From the NCBI RefSeq assembly GCF_030519475.1, contig NZ_JAUMKD010000001.1, positions 124,001 to 188,000 of the forward strand: DNA of 64,000 bases, written 5' to 3'. The stretch comes from Micromonospora sp. C28SCA-DRY-2. GTDB taxonomy: Bacteria; Actinomycetota; Actinomycetes; Mycobacteriales; Micromonosporaceae. The position numbers and the translations under genes were made by a program. Positions 25,860 through 34,700 of this stretch are shown here, piece after piece; positions within the stretch are counted from its first letter, which is position 1, and each line of letters starts with the position of its first letter. Below the pieces are notes generated by a model. It was not told the origin of the DNA. It worked only from the letters and a program-made list of their open reading frames with translations, and ran no database searches.

Positions 25860-26859
25860 GGTGGCGCGCCGCTCGGGGGTGAGCGCCCGGATGCTGCGAC
25901 ACTACGACTCCCTCGGGCTGGTCCGGCCGACGGGCCGCACGGTGGGCGGCTACCGGGAGTACACCCCGGAGGACATCCGGCGGATCTTCTACGTGGAGGG
26001 CCTGCGGTCGCTGGGACTGTCGCTGCGGGAGGTCGCCCGCACCCTCGACGATCCCGGATTCACCCCGTCCGCACTGGTCGGCGACCTCGTCCGGAAGACC
26101 GAGGAACGGCTGAACCGGGAGCGCGAACTGCTCGATCGGCTCCGTACCGTCGATGCGGCCGAGCCCGCCGGCTGGCAGGACGTCGCGCGGATCGTCGCTC
26201 TCCTGCACGGACTGGGTTCGCGGAGTGCCGCGCGGCGCCAGCAGGCCGTCCTGGCCCCGGGCGAACCCGCGTCGGTTCCCGCCGAGCTGTTGGCCAGGGC
26301 GGTCCTCACCGAATCCGATCCGAACGTCGCCGGGGCCCTGCGATGGGCCCTCGCGCGGGCCGGCGGTGACCGGGTGACGGCCCTGGCGTCCGGCATGCGC
26401 TCCGCCGACGTCGACGTCCGGCGGCGCGCGGTCCTGGCGCTCACCGAGCTACCCGGGGACGAGGCGACAGCGGTGCTCACCGACGCCCTCGGTGACACCG
26501 ACCCGACGATCCGCCGACAGGCCGCTCTCGCCGTGGGCGCACGCGGCGTGACCCGAGCCGTCCCGACGCTCGTCGGCATGGTCGTCGAGGGCCCGAACGA
26601 TGTCGAGGCGGCCGAGGTCCTGGGTACGTTGGCGCGGGACACGGCGTGGGCGGACCGGATCGTGGGCGCGCTGCTCGACGAACTCGCCGGCCCCACCGCG
26701 GACCGGGCGGTACGGATGCGACTGACCCAGGCCCTCGCCGAGATGCCGGGAACCGTCGCGCTGGACGTCCTGCGGCAACTGACGCGAGACGACGACCCGC
26801 TGGTGGCACTCATCGCCTCGGCCATCGTGCAACTGCGCGAAGGCCGGCCGGACGAGTAG
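25846..26859 (+). CDS. MerR-family regulator with C-terminal HEAT repeats
   Basis: This 337-residue protein has an N-terminal MerR domain: LIGEVARRSGVSARMLRHYDSLGLV, the wing GGYREYT, and helix LRSLGLSLREVARTLDD. A coiled-coil dimerisation helix follows (about 90-115, TEERLNRERELLDRLR). Instead of a small drug- or metal-binding domain, residues about 150-335 form HEAT-like repeats (DVDVRRRAVLALTELPG, DPTIRRQAALAVGARG, DDPLVALIASAIVQLREG). No Cys cluster for metals is present. GGAGGAG lies 7 nt before the GTG, inside the preceding gene, so the two are co-translated. It most likely binds the dyad at 25131-25145 and regulates its own operon. The effector could be the partner HEAT protein or a bound peptide or protein. 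Confidence 0.85.
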   Translation: MLIGEVARRSGVSARMLRHYDSLGLVRPTGRTVGGYREYTPEDIRRIFYVEGLRSLGLSLREVARTLDDPGFTPSALVGDLVRKTEERLNRERELLDRLRTVDAAEPAGWQDVARIVALLHGLGSRSAARRQQAVLAPGEPASVPAELLARAVLTESDPNVAGALRWALARAGGDRVTALASGMRSADVDVRRRAVLALTELPGDEATAVLTDALGDTDPTIRRQAALAVGARGVTRAVPTLVGMVVEGPNDVEAAEVLGTLARDTAWADRIVGALLDELAGPTADRAVRMRLTQALAEMPGTVALDVLRQLTRDDDPLVALIASAIVQLREGRPDE

Positions 26860-27397
26860 ACCCCCGGCGGCGCAGGTCGGTAGCACGGTGCCGGTCCACC
26901 CGGCGTCGTGCCCCGTGGATCGCCGGCCGGCAGTCCTCCCGAGGCACGATTGCGGGTCGTCCTGGCGCCGGATACTCCTGGAGCCGCATGCGCCCCGGCG
27001 GTGCCGGGTGCCGCCGGGCGGTGGTGCCCGTTGCAGGGGCGCGGCTTTCCCGCCGTGGTCGCTGGTGGAAGGTCGGTTCTTCATCGTTTCGGTGTCCCTG
27101 GTGTCGCGCCGACGAGGCGTGTTCGCCGAGCGGTTCGGGTCCGGGGCGGCGGGCTCCTTACGGGAACAACGGGCGGGTCCGACGTCCTGGACCACCGTCG
27201 GGACAGGCAGGGCGTGTCACCGCGACGCCGGGGGTGGACCGGCACCGCGACGACGTTGATCAAGGCTTCGGGCATGGGACCAACGATCGCTCCGACCGCC
27301 GGCGGGAACAACGCCAAAAATCGAACCGCCGGATAAGCCACCGGTTATCGGTCGACGTCCCGCGCGGCCACCACGGGTCGGGCCGCCGCGGGCCCGC
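26860..27397. other. Intergenic stretch without recognised gene
   Basis: There are 538 nt after the MerR-HEAT gene and after the 3' end of the convergent PPOX-like gene. Open frames here lack conserved blocks and plausible starts. The last 100 nt are less GC-rich (around 27300-27345). I see no clear terminator, RNA gene or repeat. Confidence 0.5.
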
Positions 27398-27919
27398 TCA
27401 CGAGGTGGCGATGAGCTTGTCGACGTCGGGGGCGTAGACGGTCATCCAGTGCGGGTGCAGCCGGTAGTAGACCACGTCGTTGTCCCAGTCGAAGGCGTCG
27501 GCGCCGTAGAAGTCCTTGAAGTACGCGAGCAGATCCGGCCAGTCCGCGGCCGGCTCGCCGTCGCGGGGGTTGAGGATCTCCACCGTCCCGTGCGTGAACA
27601 CACCCAGGTCCTCGCCGCGCAGGTGGGCGACGCTGGCGGCGGGGCGGGCGGCGAGGTGCCGGGCCTTGGCGGCGTCACGCGCCGTACCGAAGTGCCACCT
27701 GCCGTGCAGGAAATGCCCGTCCGCCCCGCTGATCCGTGGCTCGCCCTTCGCCGTCACGGTCGACAGGGCGAGCGTGCACATTCCGGTCAGGACCCGGGTG
27801 AGTTGCTCCGCGGTCATGGTGCGCTCGACGACGATGGAGCGAAGGTGAGCGGTGGAACGCGACAGCGACGCGTCGAGCAGCGCCTGCAGCGTGGTGAGCT
27901 CTTCCGGGGTTTCGCGCAT
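27398..27919 (-). CDS. PPOX-fold (pyridoxamine phosphate oxidase-like) flavin/F420 protein
   Basis: This 173-residue protein has a short helical N-terminus and then a split-barrel domain with MCTLALSTVTAKGEPRISGADGHFLHGRWHFGT and AKARHLAARPAASVAHLRGEDLGVFTHGTVEIL. That is the usual strand order of pyridoxamine 5'-phosphate oxidase-like proteins, which bind FMN, F420 or heme. Actinobacterial members are often F420-dependent. Which cofactor is used cannot be read here. The ATG at 27919 has AGG 8 nt upstream and was preferred over one four codons earlier. Confidence 0.78.
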   Translation of the reverse strand: MRETPEELTTLQALLDASLSRSTAHLRSIVVERTMTAEQLTRVLTGMCTLALSTVTAKGEPRISGADGHFLHGRWHFGTARDAAKARHLAARPAASVAHLRGEDLGVFTHGTVEILNPRDGEPAADWPDLLAYFKDFYGADAFDWDNDVVYYRLHPHWMTVYAPDVDKLIATS

Positions 27920-28034
27920 TGAGATCCTCATCCATCCGGGGCCGCGTCACGCTCGTCGTCGACGCCGGCCGGTGAGGGCATTCTCCGCCGAAAACCTGAC
28001 ACCCTGTGTCGCATCTGCGGGACGGCCAGTCCGC

Positions 28035-28454
28035 TCAGACGGTGTGCACCAGCCGGAACCGCTGGGCCACCACGAGGGTGTCGTCGTCGACGGTGAAACC
28101 CGGGTCGCCCAACTCCGCGCGCACCTCCGGGCTGCGCCAGAACGCCTCGTGCCCGGCCCGCCACTGTGCCACCGACTCGTCTCCCTCGCCCTCGTCCACG
28201 GCGTGCCGCAGGTCGACGTCGGCGAGTCGGATCACCCGCACCTCGGTCACCTCGATCACCGCGACCGGCCGGTCCGCGGAGTCCACCACCGCCGACCGCT
28301 GGCCGACCTCGGGCAGCGGCTCGTTCGCGCGTTCGTACCCGACCAGCAGCCCGGTGGTAGAGGTCTTCGCGCCGGACAGGATCGCGCTCACCAGTTTGTC
28401 CCGCAACGGCCCGGGAAACGCGAACTCAGCGCGTGGAAGATCATCGAAATCCAT
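28035..28454 (-). CDS. ASCH-domain protein
   Basis: This 139-residue protein has an ASCH (ASC-1 homology) domain. It has LRDKLVSAILSGAKTSTTGLL, where the Lys-Thr-Ser-Thr turn is characteristic, then AVIEVTEVRVIRLADVD and the terminal strand TLVVAQRFRLV. ASCH domains have a PUA-like beta-barrel fold that binds RNA. Some bacterial members, such as YqfB, are amidohydrolases acting on N4-acetylcytidine. Active-site residues for that reaction were not confirmed here. It stands alone, divergent from the next gene with a 70-nt gap. Confidence 0.83.
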   Translation of the reverse strand: MDFDDLPRAEFAFPGPLRDKLVSAILSGAKTSTTGLLVGYERANEPLPEVGQRSAVVDSADRPVAVIEVTEVRVIRLADVDLRHAVDEGEGDESVAQWRAGHEAFWRSPEVRAELGDPGFTVDDDTLVVAQRFRLVHTV

Positions 28455-28524
28455 GCCGGGAAGGGTAGAGGCCGGCCTCGGATTTGTCTGGGCAATTCGG
28501 CGGCCTGCGGTGAGGATGGGTGCC

Positions 28525-29037
28525 GTGACCGTCGTTCGTGGCCTCGCCTTCGACGTATCCCGGGCCCTCGGGGCCATCGCGGCGCTCCTGACCGGGCCGA
28601 TCCCGTCCGCGGGCCACCCCACCCTGGTCGACTCCGACCCGCACACCGGCGAGTGGCTGGCCACCCGTGCCGCCGGCTTCGTCCTCGCTCCGCTGTGGGA
28701 GGGACCGGACCTCACCGGCCTGCGGGACCCGGAGTGGACCGAGCAACTGGAAGCCGGCGATCGACACCTGGCCACCGTGACCGCGACGTTGGACGAGCGG
28801 TGGGGCCGGCACCGCGTCCTCACCATCGACCACCTCATCCGGAACCCGCTGGCCGACCGTCCGCCGGTCTACGACGCGCTGCTCCGACAGGATCTCTACG
28901 GCGACCTGCACGTCTGGACGCCCGACCAGGCACCGGACCGGCGCCTCGCCGTCGTCCTCGGGCACAGCGACGGCGACCAGCCCCGCACCCTCGCCGCGCT
29001 GGTCGCCGCCGGTCCTCTCCCCGAACTGCCCGCCTGA
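28525..29037 (+). CDS. Hypothetical protein
   Basis: I do not recognise this 170-residue protein. It has a moderately hydrophobic N-terminus (VRGLAFDVSRALGAIAALL) that is not a clear signal peptide. A soluble region follows with DERWGRHRVLTIDHLI and LLRQDLYGDLHVWTP, and the C-terminal RRLAVVLGHSDGDQPRTLAALVAAG. Coding is supported by its conserved-looking blocks and the SD-like GAGG about 9 nt before the GTG. An ATG three codons upstream is possible but directly abuts the SD. It is followed by the TIGR03086 gene 167 nt later. Confidence 0.6.
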   Translation: MTVVRGLAFDVSRALGAIAALLTGPIPSAGHPTLVDSDPHTGEWLATRAAGFVLAPLWEGPDLTGLRDPEWTEQLEAGDRHLATVTATLDERWGRHRVLTIDHLIRNPLADRPPVYDALLRQDLYGDLHVWTPDQAPDRRLAVVLGHSDGDQPRTLAALVAAGPLPELPA

Positions 29038-29204
29038 CCGGCAGCTGGATCGTCCGACGGCGCCGTAGCGGATCGGCGGGCCGCCGATCCGGCCCGCCGT
29101 GCCCGAGAGGGTGATCGATGGTCACCAGCAGCATGCCCGAGCGAGCTGTCTTGTCGGTCCGGCCGCGTACCGTCTGGAAGGTGTCCGCGACGGAGGGAAG
29201 CCAG

Positions 29205-29795
29205 ATGACCGACCGTAACGACAGGGTGGATTTCGAGCCCGCGGCGCGCGCGTTGGAGGCGCTGCTGCCCGGGGTCACCGACGACCAGCTCACCTCCCCC
29301 ACTCCGTGCGCGAGATGGATGGTCGGCGATCTGCTCGACCACCTGATGGGGCTGACGGTCGCGTTCCGCACAGCCGCCGAGAAGGGCTCCGACGCCGCGC
29401 CGGGCGGCCCGGGCGATCCCTCGGTCGCCAACCTCGACCCGCGGTGGCGCAGCCGACTGCCGGTGCGGCTCGACGAGTTGGTCGCCGCGTGGCGCGCGCC
29501 GGGCGCCTGGACGGGCGAGACGGCGGCCGGCGGGGTGGTCCTGCCGGCCGAGATCATGGGCATCGTCGCGCTGAACGAACTGGTCGTCCACGGGTGGGAT
29601 CTCGCCAGCGCGACCGGGCAGTCCTACGACGTCGACCACCGGACGGTCGAGACGGTCCACCGCCTGGTGTCCCAGCAGGCGAGCAGCGACGGCACCCCCG
29701 GCCTGTTCGGGCCGTCGATCACCCGGCCCGCCGGCGCTTCCCTGCTCGACCAGGTCCTCGGGCTCACCGGCCGCGACCCCGGATGGAAGCCCTAG
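29205..29795 (+). CDS. TIGR03086/mycothiol-dependent maleylpyruvate isomerase-like protein
   Basis: This 196-residue protein starts after GGAGGGAAG and has the DinB/MDMPI four-helix bundle pattern: SPTPCARWMVGDLLDHLMGLTVAF, with His near residue 45, and VALNELVVHGWDLASATGQ, with a second conserved His. These helices form the metal site in mycothiol-dependent maleylpyruvate isomerase and relatives. The family conjugates, isomerises or transfers with low-molecular-weight thiols in actinobacteria. The specific reaction is unknown. It converges with the MBL-fold gene 28 nt away. Confidence 0.85.
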   Translation: MTDRNDRVDFEPAARALEALLPGVTDDQLTSPTPCARWMVGDLLDHLMGLTVAFRTAAEKGSDAAPGGPGDPSVANLDPRWRSRLPVRLDELVAAWRAPGAWTGETAAGGVVLPAEIMGIVALNELVVHGWDLASATGQSYDVDHRTVETVHRLVSQQASSDGTPGLFGPSITRPAGASLLDQVLGLTGRDPGWKP

Positions 29796-29823
29796 CGACC
29801 GGCGTACGTCCCGGTCGACCCGA

Positions 29824-30843
29824 CTACGGCAGTGCGGTCCACGGGTCCTCTCGCCGCCAGACGGTGGGCATCCGCAGCGCCACGCCCTGCGCTTCCGCCA
29901 GTTGCCGGAGGATCCCGATGGTGACGTCGAGGTTGTCACCCAGGTAGGGCAGCGCCCGTAGTGGCTGATCCAGCGAGCGGAAGAAGTCGTCCCAGTGGAT
30001 GAGGATCACCCGCCGGGCTCCGACCGCCTCGACGGTGTGCCGCCAGTAGGCCCTGACGTACGCCTCGTCCAGCACGCCCAACTGACCGACTCCCAGGTAT
30101 GCGACGTCGGCGCGTTGGCCGTCCAGCGCGCCGGGAACGAACCCGGCGCTGCCCTGGACGAGAGCCGTCCGTCCGCTGGTGTGCTCGACCAGGACCGACC
30201 AGGCCTCACCACACCTGTAGGCGGCTGCCCGGACGGGTGGGACGACGGGCGCCGTGATGGTCCCCGGGAACCGGTCGGGAGGGCAGTGCGCCGAGGCGAC
30301 GAAGGTCAGCGTGAAGCTGCCGTACGTGACGGGTCTGGACGTTCTCACCACGTGGATCCGGTCCGCGGCGAGGCCGGCGCCACGTCCGACGTTTGCCGCC
30401 GACTCGCTGCCGACCAGCACCGCCCCGGTTCGCTGTGCGACCACCGCCGAGTCCATGACGTGGTCGAAGTGGGTGTGTACCGGGATCACGGCGGCGAGTC
30501 GGCAACCAGCCGGCGGTGGGCCGAGCCGCAGCCGGGTCAGCGCAGCGTCGATCCGGCTGTCGTTCGGACCGATCCGGCCGAGGCCGACCTTGAGCAGGGA
30601 GGGTCTGGAGAAGAAGCCGTCGGTCATGATCGCCGTCCGGCCGTCGTCCAGCAGAAGCGTCGCGACCCCGAGGAAGGTCACCCCGAGCTCGTGCGCGGCG
30701 GCCGGCGGGACGCCGAACAGCCCGGCGTGCGCGGCGATGTCGGGGCGACCGAGGCGCCTCCGTCGAGACCGTCCGCTCCGCGACGCGGTGGCCGCACCGG
30801 TGCCCGCGGGTTCGTCGTGGCGGCGCTCGGCTCGTCGGGTCAT
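29824..30843 (-). CDS. MBL-fold metallohydrolase (UlaG-like)
   Basis: This 339-residue protein has an Arg-rich N-terminus. The metallo-beta-lactamase fold follows, with IPVHTHFDHVMDS (the HxHxDH zinc site), LVGSESAANVGRG, TFVASAHCPPDRFPG (third His) and HWDDFF near the C-terminus (last metal His). The spacing resembles UlaG/RomA-type lactonases and phosphodiesterases. The first 35 residues (RSGRSRRRRLGRPD) could be a Tat-like export region, but no Tat-type hydrophobic stretch follows, so cytoplasmic location is likelier. GGAGGGAG lies about 10 nt before the ATG. The substrate is unknown. Confidence 0.82.
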   Translation of the reverse strand: MTRRAERRHDEPAGTGAATASRSGRSRRRRLGRPDIAAHAGLFGVPPAAAHELGVTFLGVATLLLDDGRTAIMTDGFFSRPSLLKVGLGRIGPNDSRIDAALTRLRLGPPPAGCRLAAVIPVHTHFDHVMDSAVVAQRTGAVLVGSESAANVGRGAGLAADRIHVVRTSRPVTYGSFTLTFVASAHCPPDRFPGTITAPVVPPVRAAAYRCGEAWSVLVEHTSGRTALVQGSAGFVPGALDGQRADVAYLGVGQLGVLDEAYVRAYWRHTVEAVGARRVILIHWDDFFRSLDQPLRALPYLGDNLDVTIGILRQLAEAQGVALRMPTVWRREDPWTALP

Positions 30844-30970
30844 GGCCGTTCGCTCCCTCCTGGCGCGGACGGTTCCGGCTTGGCGGCACGGACGCAGCGT
30901 CGCCGGTGTGCAGCGAGTCTCGCAGGTCGTGCCGCCGAGCCGGTGGTGGGCGTAGTCCCCCGCGCGGCCC

Positions 30971-31007
30971 GGTAGCGCGACCGGCCCTCGACGGCGGTCG
31001 CGCTACC
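30971..31007 (-). terminator. Strong hairpin after wrbA
   Basis: The arms GGTAGCGCGACCG (30971-30983) and CGGTCGCGCTACC (30995-31007) are perfect over 13 bp, with an 11-nt loop. It is 69 nt past the wrbA stop. Confidence 0.65.
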
Positions 31008-31075
31008 CGGGCAGGGTTCCGCTGGGTCGCTCGGCGCTCTCGGCGGCACACCCGTGGGGCGCCGAGCCGCCGGGG

Positions 31076-31717
31076 TTACCCGAGCCGGCTGTCCGCGCGG
31101 ACGGCGGCGACGGCGGCCGCCATGCGGGCCAGGCGTGCGCCCTGGAAGCGGGCCGCTTCGAGGACGGCCTTGGCGTACTCCGGATCCCGGCTGGCGCGGC
31201 TCTCCACCTGGCTGACGCCGTACGGGTTCCCGCCCGCGGCGTGCGCGATGTCGTAGTTCAGGTAGCCGGTGGGCAGGATGATCGACCCCCAGTGGTGGAA
31301 GGTCTGGTAGAGGCTGAGCAGGGTCGCCTCCTGGCCACCGTGTTCCTCGTAGGTGGCCGTGAAGCCGGTCGCCGGCTTGTCGGCCAGCTCCTCCGCCTGC
31401 CACGGGGCGGTGGTGGTGTCGAGGAACTGGCGCAGCTGGGAGCAGACGTTGCCGAAACGGGTCGGCGTGCCGAAGGCGTACCCGTTGGCCCACCGGAGGT
31501 CGTCCAGGGTGGCGAGCGGGATGTCGGCGGTGGCGTCGAGGTGGGCCCGCCACTCCGGCTTGGCATCGACGACCTGCTCCGGGGCCAGCTCCGCCACCCG
31601 GCGCAGGCGCACCTCCGCGCCGGCGTCGGCGGCGCCGTCGACGAATGCCCGCGCGAGTCGGTGCACGGTGCCGGTGGCGGAGTAGTAGATGACGGCGATT
31701 CTGGCGTCCGCCTGCAT
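31076..31717 (-). CDS. wrbA: NAD(P)H:quinone oxidoreductase, WrbA type
   Basis: This 213-residue flavodoxin-like enzyme has the FMN phosphate loop YYSATGTVHRLAR, GYAFGTPTRFGNVCSQLRQFLD, and ATYEEHGGQEATLLSLYQTFHHWG. These are the WrbA signature blocks. WrbA proteins are tetrameric and reduce quinones by two electrons, avoiding semiquinone radicals. AAGGAGG precedes the ATG. Its promoter region carries three 7-bp repeats at 11-bp spacing that overlap the end of the adjacent BTAD regulator gene. It is therefore a likely direct target of that regulator. Relief of quinone stress, perhaps from a quinonoid metabolite exported by the MFS on the far side of the regulator, is an inference. Confidence 0.9.
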   Translation of the reverse strand: MQADARIAVIYYSATGTVHRLARAFVDGAADAGAEVRLRRVAELAPEQVVDAKPEWRAHLDATADIPLATLDDLRWANGYAFGTPTRFGNVCSQLRQFLDTTTAPWQAEELADKPATGFTATYEEHGGQEATLLSLYQTFHHWGSIILPTGYLNYDIAHAAGGNPYGVSQVESRASRDPEYAKAVLEAARFQGARLARMAAAVAAVRADSRLG

Positions 31718-31750
31718 GGTTGCCTCCTTGGTCGGCTCGGTTCCCGATCA

Positions 31751-31794
31751 ACCGTGCCGAGGCGGCTTACCGGCTGCTGACCGTCGGCTTACCG
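31751..31794 (-). promoter_or_regulatory. SARP-type triple repeat and -10 of wrbA
   Basis: On the minus strand, CGGTAAG (31794-31788), CGGTCAG (31783-31777) and CGGTAAG (31772-31766) recur every 11 bp. Then 9 bp lead to CACGGT (31756-31751), 33 nt before the ATG. SARP regulators bind such direct repeats next to the -10 in place of a -35. The third repeat covers the BTAD gene's TAA stop. Confidence 0.72.
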
Positions 31795-34700
31795 ACGCCG
31801 TCGAGCCCAGGTTCGTCGAGGTCCAGCCGCAGGCCGCGGCTCATCTCGGCAGCGAGTTCCTCGCCGCCGAGCGCCTCGCGGACGCGGGCGGTGATGCGCC
31901 GTACGTCATGCTGCTCGCCGGCCGGCAGTGGCGCTCCGGCTGCCTCGCGCAGCGCCCCGGCCGCGCCCAGCAGCCGCGCGGCCCGGCGGTGGTCACCGTC
32001 GAGGCTGGCGGCGCCGGCCAGGCCCTCGAGGGCCAGGGCCACGGCCCGCTGGTCTCCGGTGGCGCGCGCCGCGTCGAGCGACTCACGGTGCCGGCGCTCA
32101 GCGAGGGCGGCATCACCGCGGTGTTCGGCGATGAACCCCAACTCGGCCAGCGCGAGCGCACAGCCCGGCAGGTAGCCGGCGTGGCGGTTCCACTGGAGCA
32201 GGTCCCGCTGCCGGGCCTCGGCGGCGTCCAGGTCGCCGCGCCGCCGCGCCGCCAACGCCAGCCCGGTGCCGGCGAACGCGGCCGCGGACCGGCTCGACTG
32301 CTCCTGCGCCACCCGTAGCGCGCGCTCATGCCAGGCGACGGCTTCGTCGTGGTCGCCCCGCAGCAGCGCCAGCCGACCGAGGTGCGCCAACTGCCGGGAC
32401 ACCAACGTCCACAGCCGCAGGTGTTCGGCGATGCGCAGCGCCTCGCGGTGCCACGCCTCGGCGCGGTCGTAGTCGCCGCGGATCTCCGCCAGGCTCCCCA
32501 ACAGGCTCGTCGGATGCACCTGACCCCAGCGGTCGCCCAACTGCCCGAACAGCGACCGGCTGACCTCGCAGTCCCGCTCGGCGGCGGACAGGTCGCTGCG
32601 GAGGACGAGCGCGAGGTCGGCGCGGGTGGCGCAGGCGGCGGCGATGCCCCACCGGTCGCCGTGGGCACGGAACGCCGCCAACGCCGCGTTGACCAGTACG
32701 GCGGCCTCGCCCGGATCCCCGGAGCCGAGCATCATCGAGGCGAACAGCCACTGCGCGAACGCGCGGTCCGGCCCGTCGGCATCCGGGTAGCTCTCCAGGA
32801 CCCGCTGGCGGGGAGCGGTCGGGTCACCGTCGCGGGTGGCGAGGGCGACCAGCCACATGTCCGCATGGCGGCGAAGGGCGTCCGGCGCGACCTCCTCCTC
32901 GCTCGTCGGGACGATGTCCAGCGCCGTCCGCAGGGACCGGCCCAGCTCGCCGAAACGGCCTCGGAGCAGCCGGTACCAGGTCAACGAGGTGGCGAGCGTC
33001 AATCCGGCGCGGGCGTAACCGTCGGTGGCGGCGACGTCGAGCGCCGCCCGGAGGTTGCCGTTCTCGGCGTCGAGCTCGCCCAGCACGCGGCTCTGGTCGT
33101 GGCCCCGGAGCCGTCCGGCGGTCCGCTCGGCGAGCCGTGCGAAGCAGGCGGCGTAACGGCGCCGGGTGATGGCGAGTTCACCGGCACTGTCGAGCTGTTC
33201 GAGACCGTAGGCCGCCACCGTCTCCGGCAGCCGGTAGCGTCGCGGACTCTCCCCGTGCCGCACCATGACCAGTGACCGGTCGATCAGGCGGGCCAGCACG
33301 TCGAGCAGGTCGTCCGGGGCCACCTGCCCGCCCGAGCAGACCTGCTCGGCCGTCGCCAGGGTGGCGCCGTCGGCGAAGACCGCCAGCCGGCGCAGCACCG
33401 CGCGTTCGGGGGGCGGCAGCAGCTCCCAACTCCAGTCGATCATGGCCCGGAGCCCCTGCTGACGCGGGGGCGCGGTGCGCCGGCCGGAGGAGAGCAGCCG
33501 GAAGCGGTCGTCGAGCCGCGCGGCCAGCTCGCTCGGGTCGACCACCGGCAGCCGGGACGCGGCCAGTTCCAGCGCCAGCGGCACGCCGTCGAGACGCCGG
33601 CAGATGGTGGCGATGACGTCCGTGTCTTCCCGGTCGACGGCGAACCCGGGCTCGATGGCACGGGCGCGGGCCACGAAGAGCCGGACCGCCGGGGCCTCGA
33701 CGATCTGCTCAGCGGTGGCGCCGGGCTCCGGCAGGGCCAGCGGCGGCACCGGGAAGACCACCTCGCCGGCGATCCCGAGCGGTTCGCGGCTCGTCGCCAG
33801 GATGCGCAGGTCGGCGGCGGCGCCGAGCAGCATCTCGGTCAGCTGGGCGATCGGCTCCACCACGTGCTCGCAGTTGTCGAGGAGCAACAGCATCTTCCGA
33901 TCGCGCAGCGCGGCGACCAGCCGGTCCATCGGCTCGCGCGGTCGGTCGCCGGGCGGGCTGTCGTCCCGGATCTCCAGCGTCGCCGCCACCAGGTCGACGA
34001 TCTCGGTGCAGGTCGCCGGGTCGCCGCAGTGCGGCTGGCCGGCCAGCTCGACGAGCCACACGCCGGCGGGGAAGGTGTCGGCCAGCATCCGCGCGGCCTC
34101 GAGCGCCAGTCTGGTCTTGCCGACCCCGCCCAGACCGGTCAGGGTGACCAGCCGCCCGTTCGTCAGGCGCTCCCGTACCGCTTCGACGGCCTCGTCGCGG
34201 CCGATCAGCCCGCCGTACGGACCGGGCGACAGGGGCGCCGGCAGGTTGGTTCGGGCCGGATTCGGCGGTGGCGCCGCCGGCTGGAGCGCCGGGTCCTGGC
34301 GCAGGATCGCCCGGTGCAGCTCGGCCAGTTCCTGCCCGGGGTCGATGCCCAGTTCGTCGCGCAGTTGCCGGCGGAACTGCTCGTAGGCGGCCAGGGCGTC
34401 ACGCTGGCGTCCCGAGCCGTACAGGGCGCGCAGGTGCGCGGCCCGTAGCCGCTCGCGCCACGGGTGGCGGGCGACCAGGTCGGCCAGCTCGCCGGCGAGC
34501 AGGTGGTGCTCGCCAAGCTCCAGCCGCGCCTCGGCCAGCTCCTCCAGCGCGGCCAGGTACTGGTCGTTGAGCCGCTCGGCCGCCTGGCGGACGAACCGCT
34601 CGTCGCCGAAGTCGGCGTACGGGGAACCCCGCCAGAGCGACAGCGCCTCGGTCAGCGTCGCCGCCCGCCGCGCCGGCTCCCGCTGCGCCCGCGAGCGCCC

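Noticed and set aside
26888..27336. Overlapping plus-strand open frames after the MerR-HEAT gene
   Set aside because: There is no ribosome site and no recognisable motif, and composition follows that of shadow frames. The stretch is reported as intergenic.
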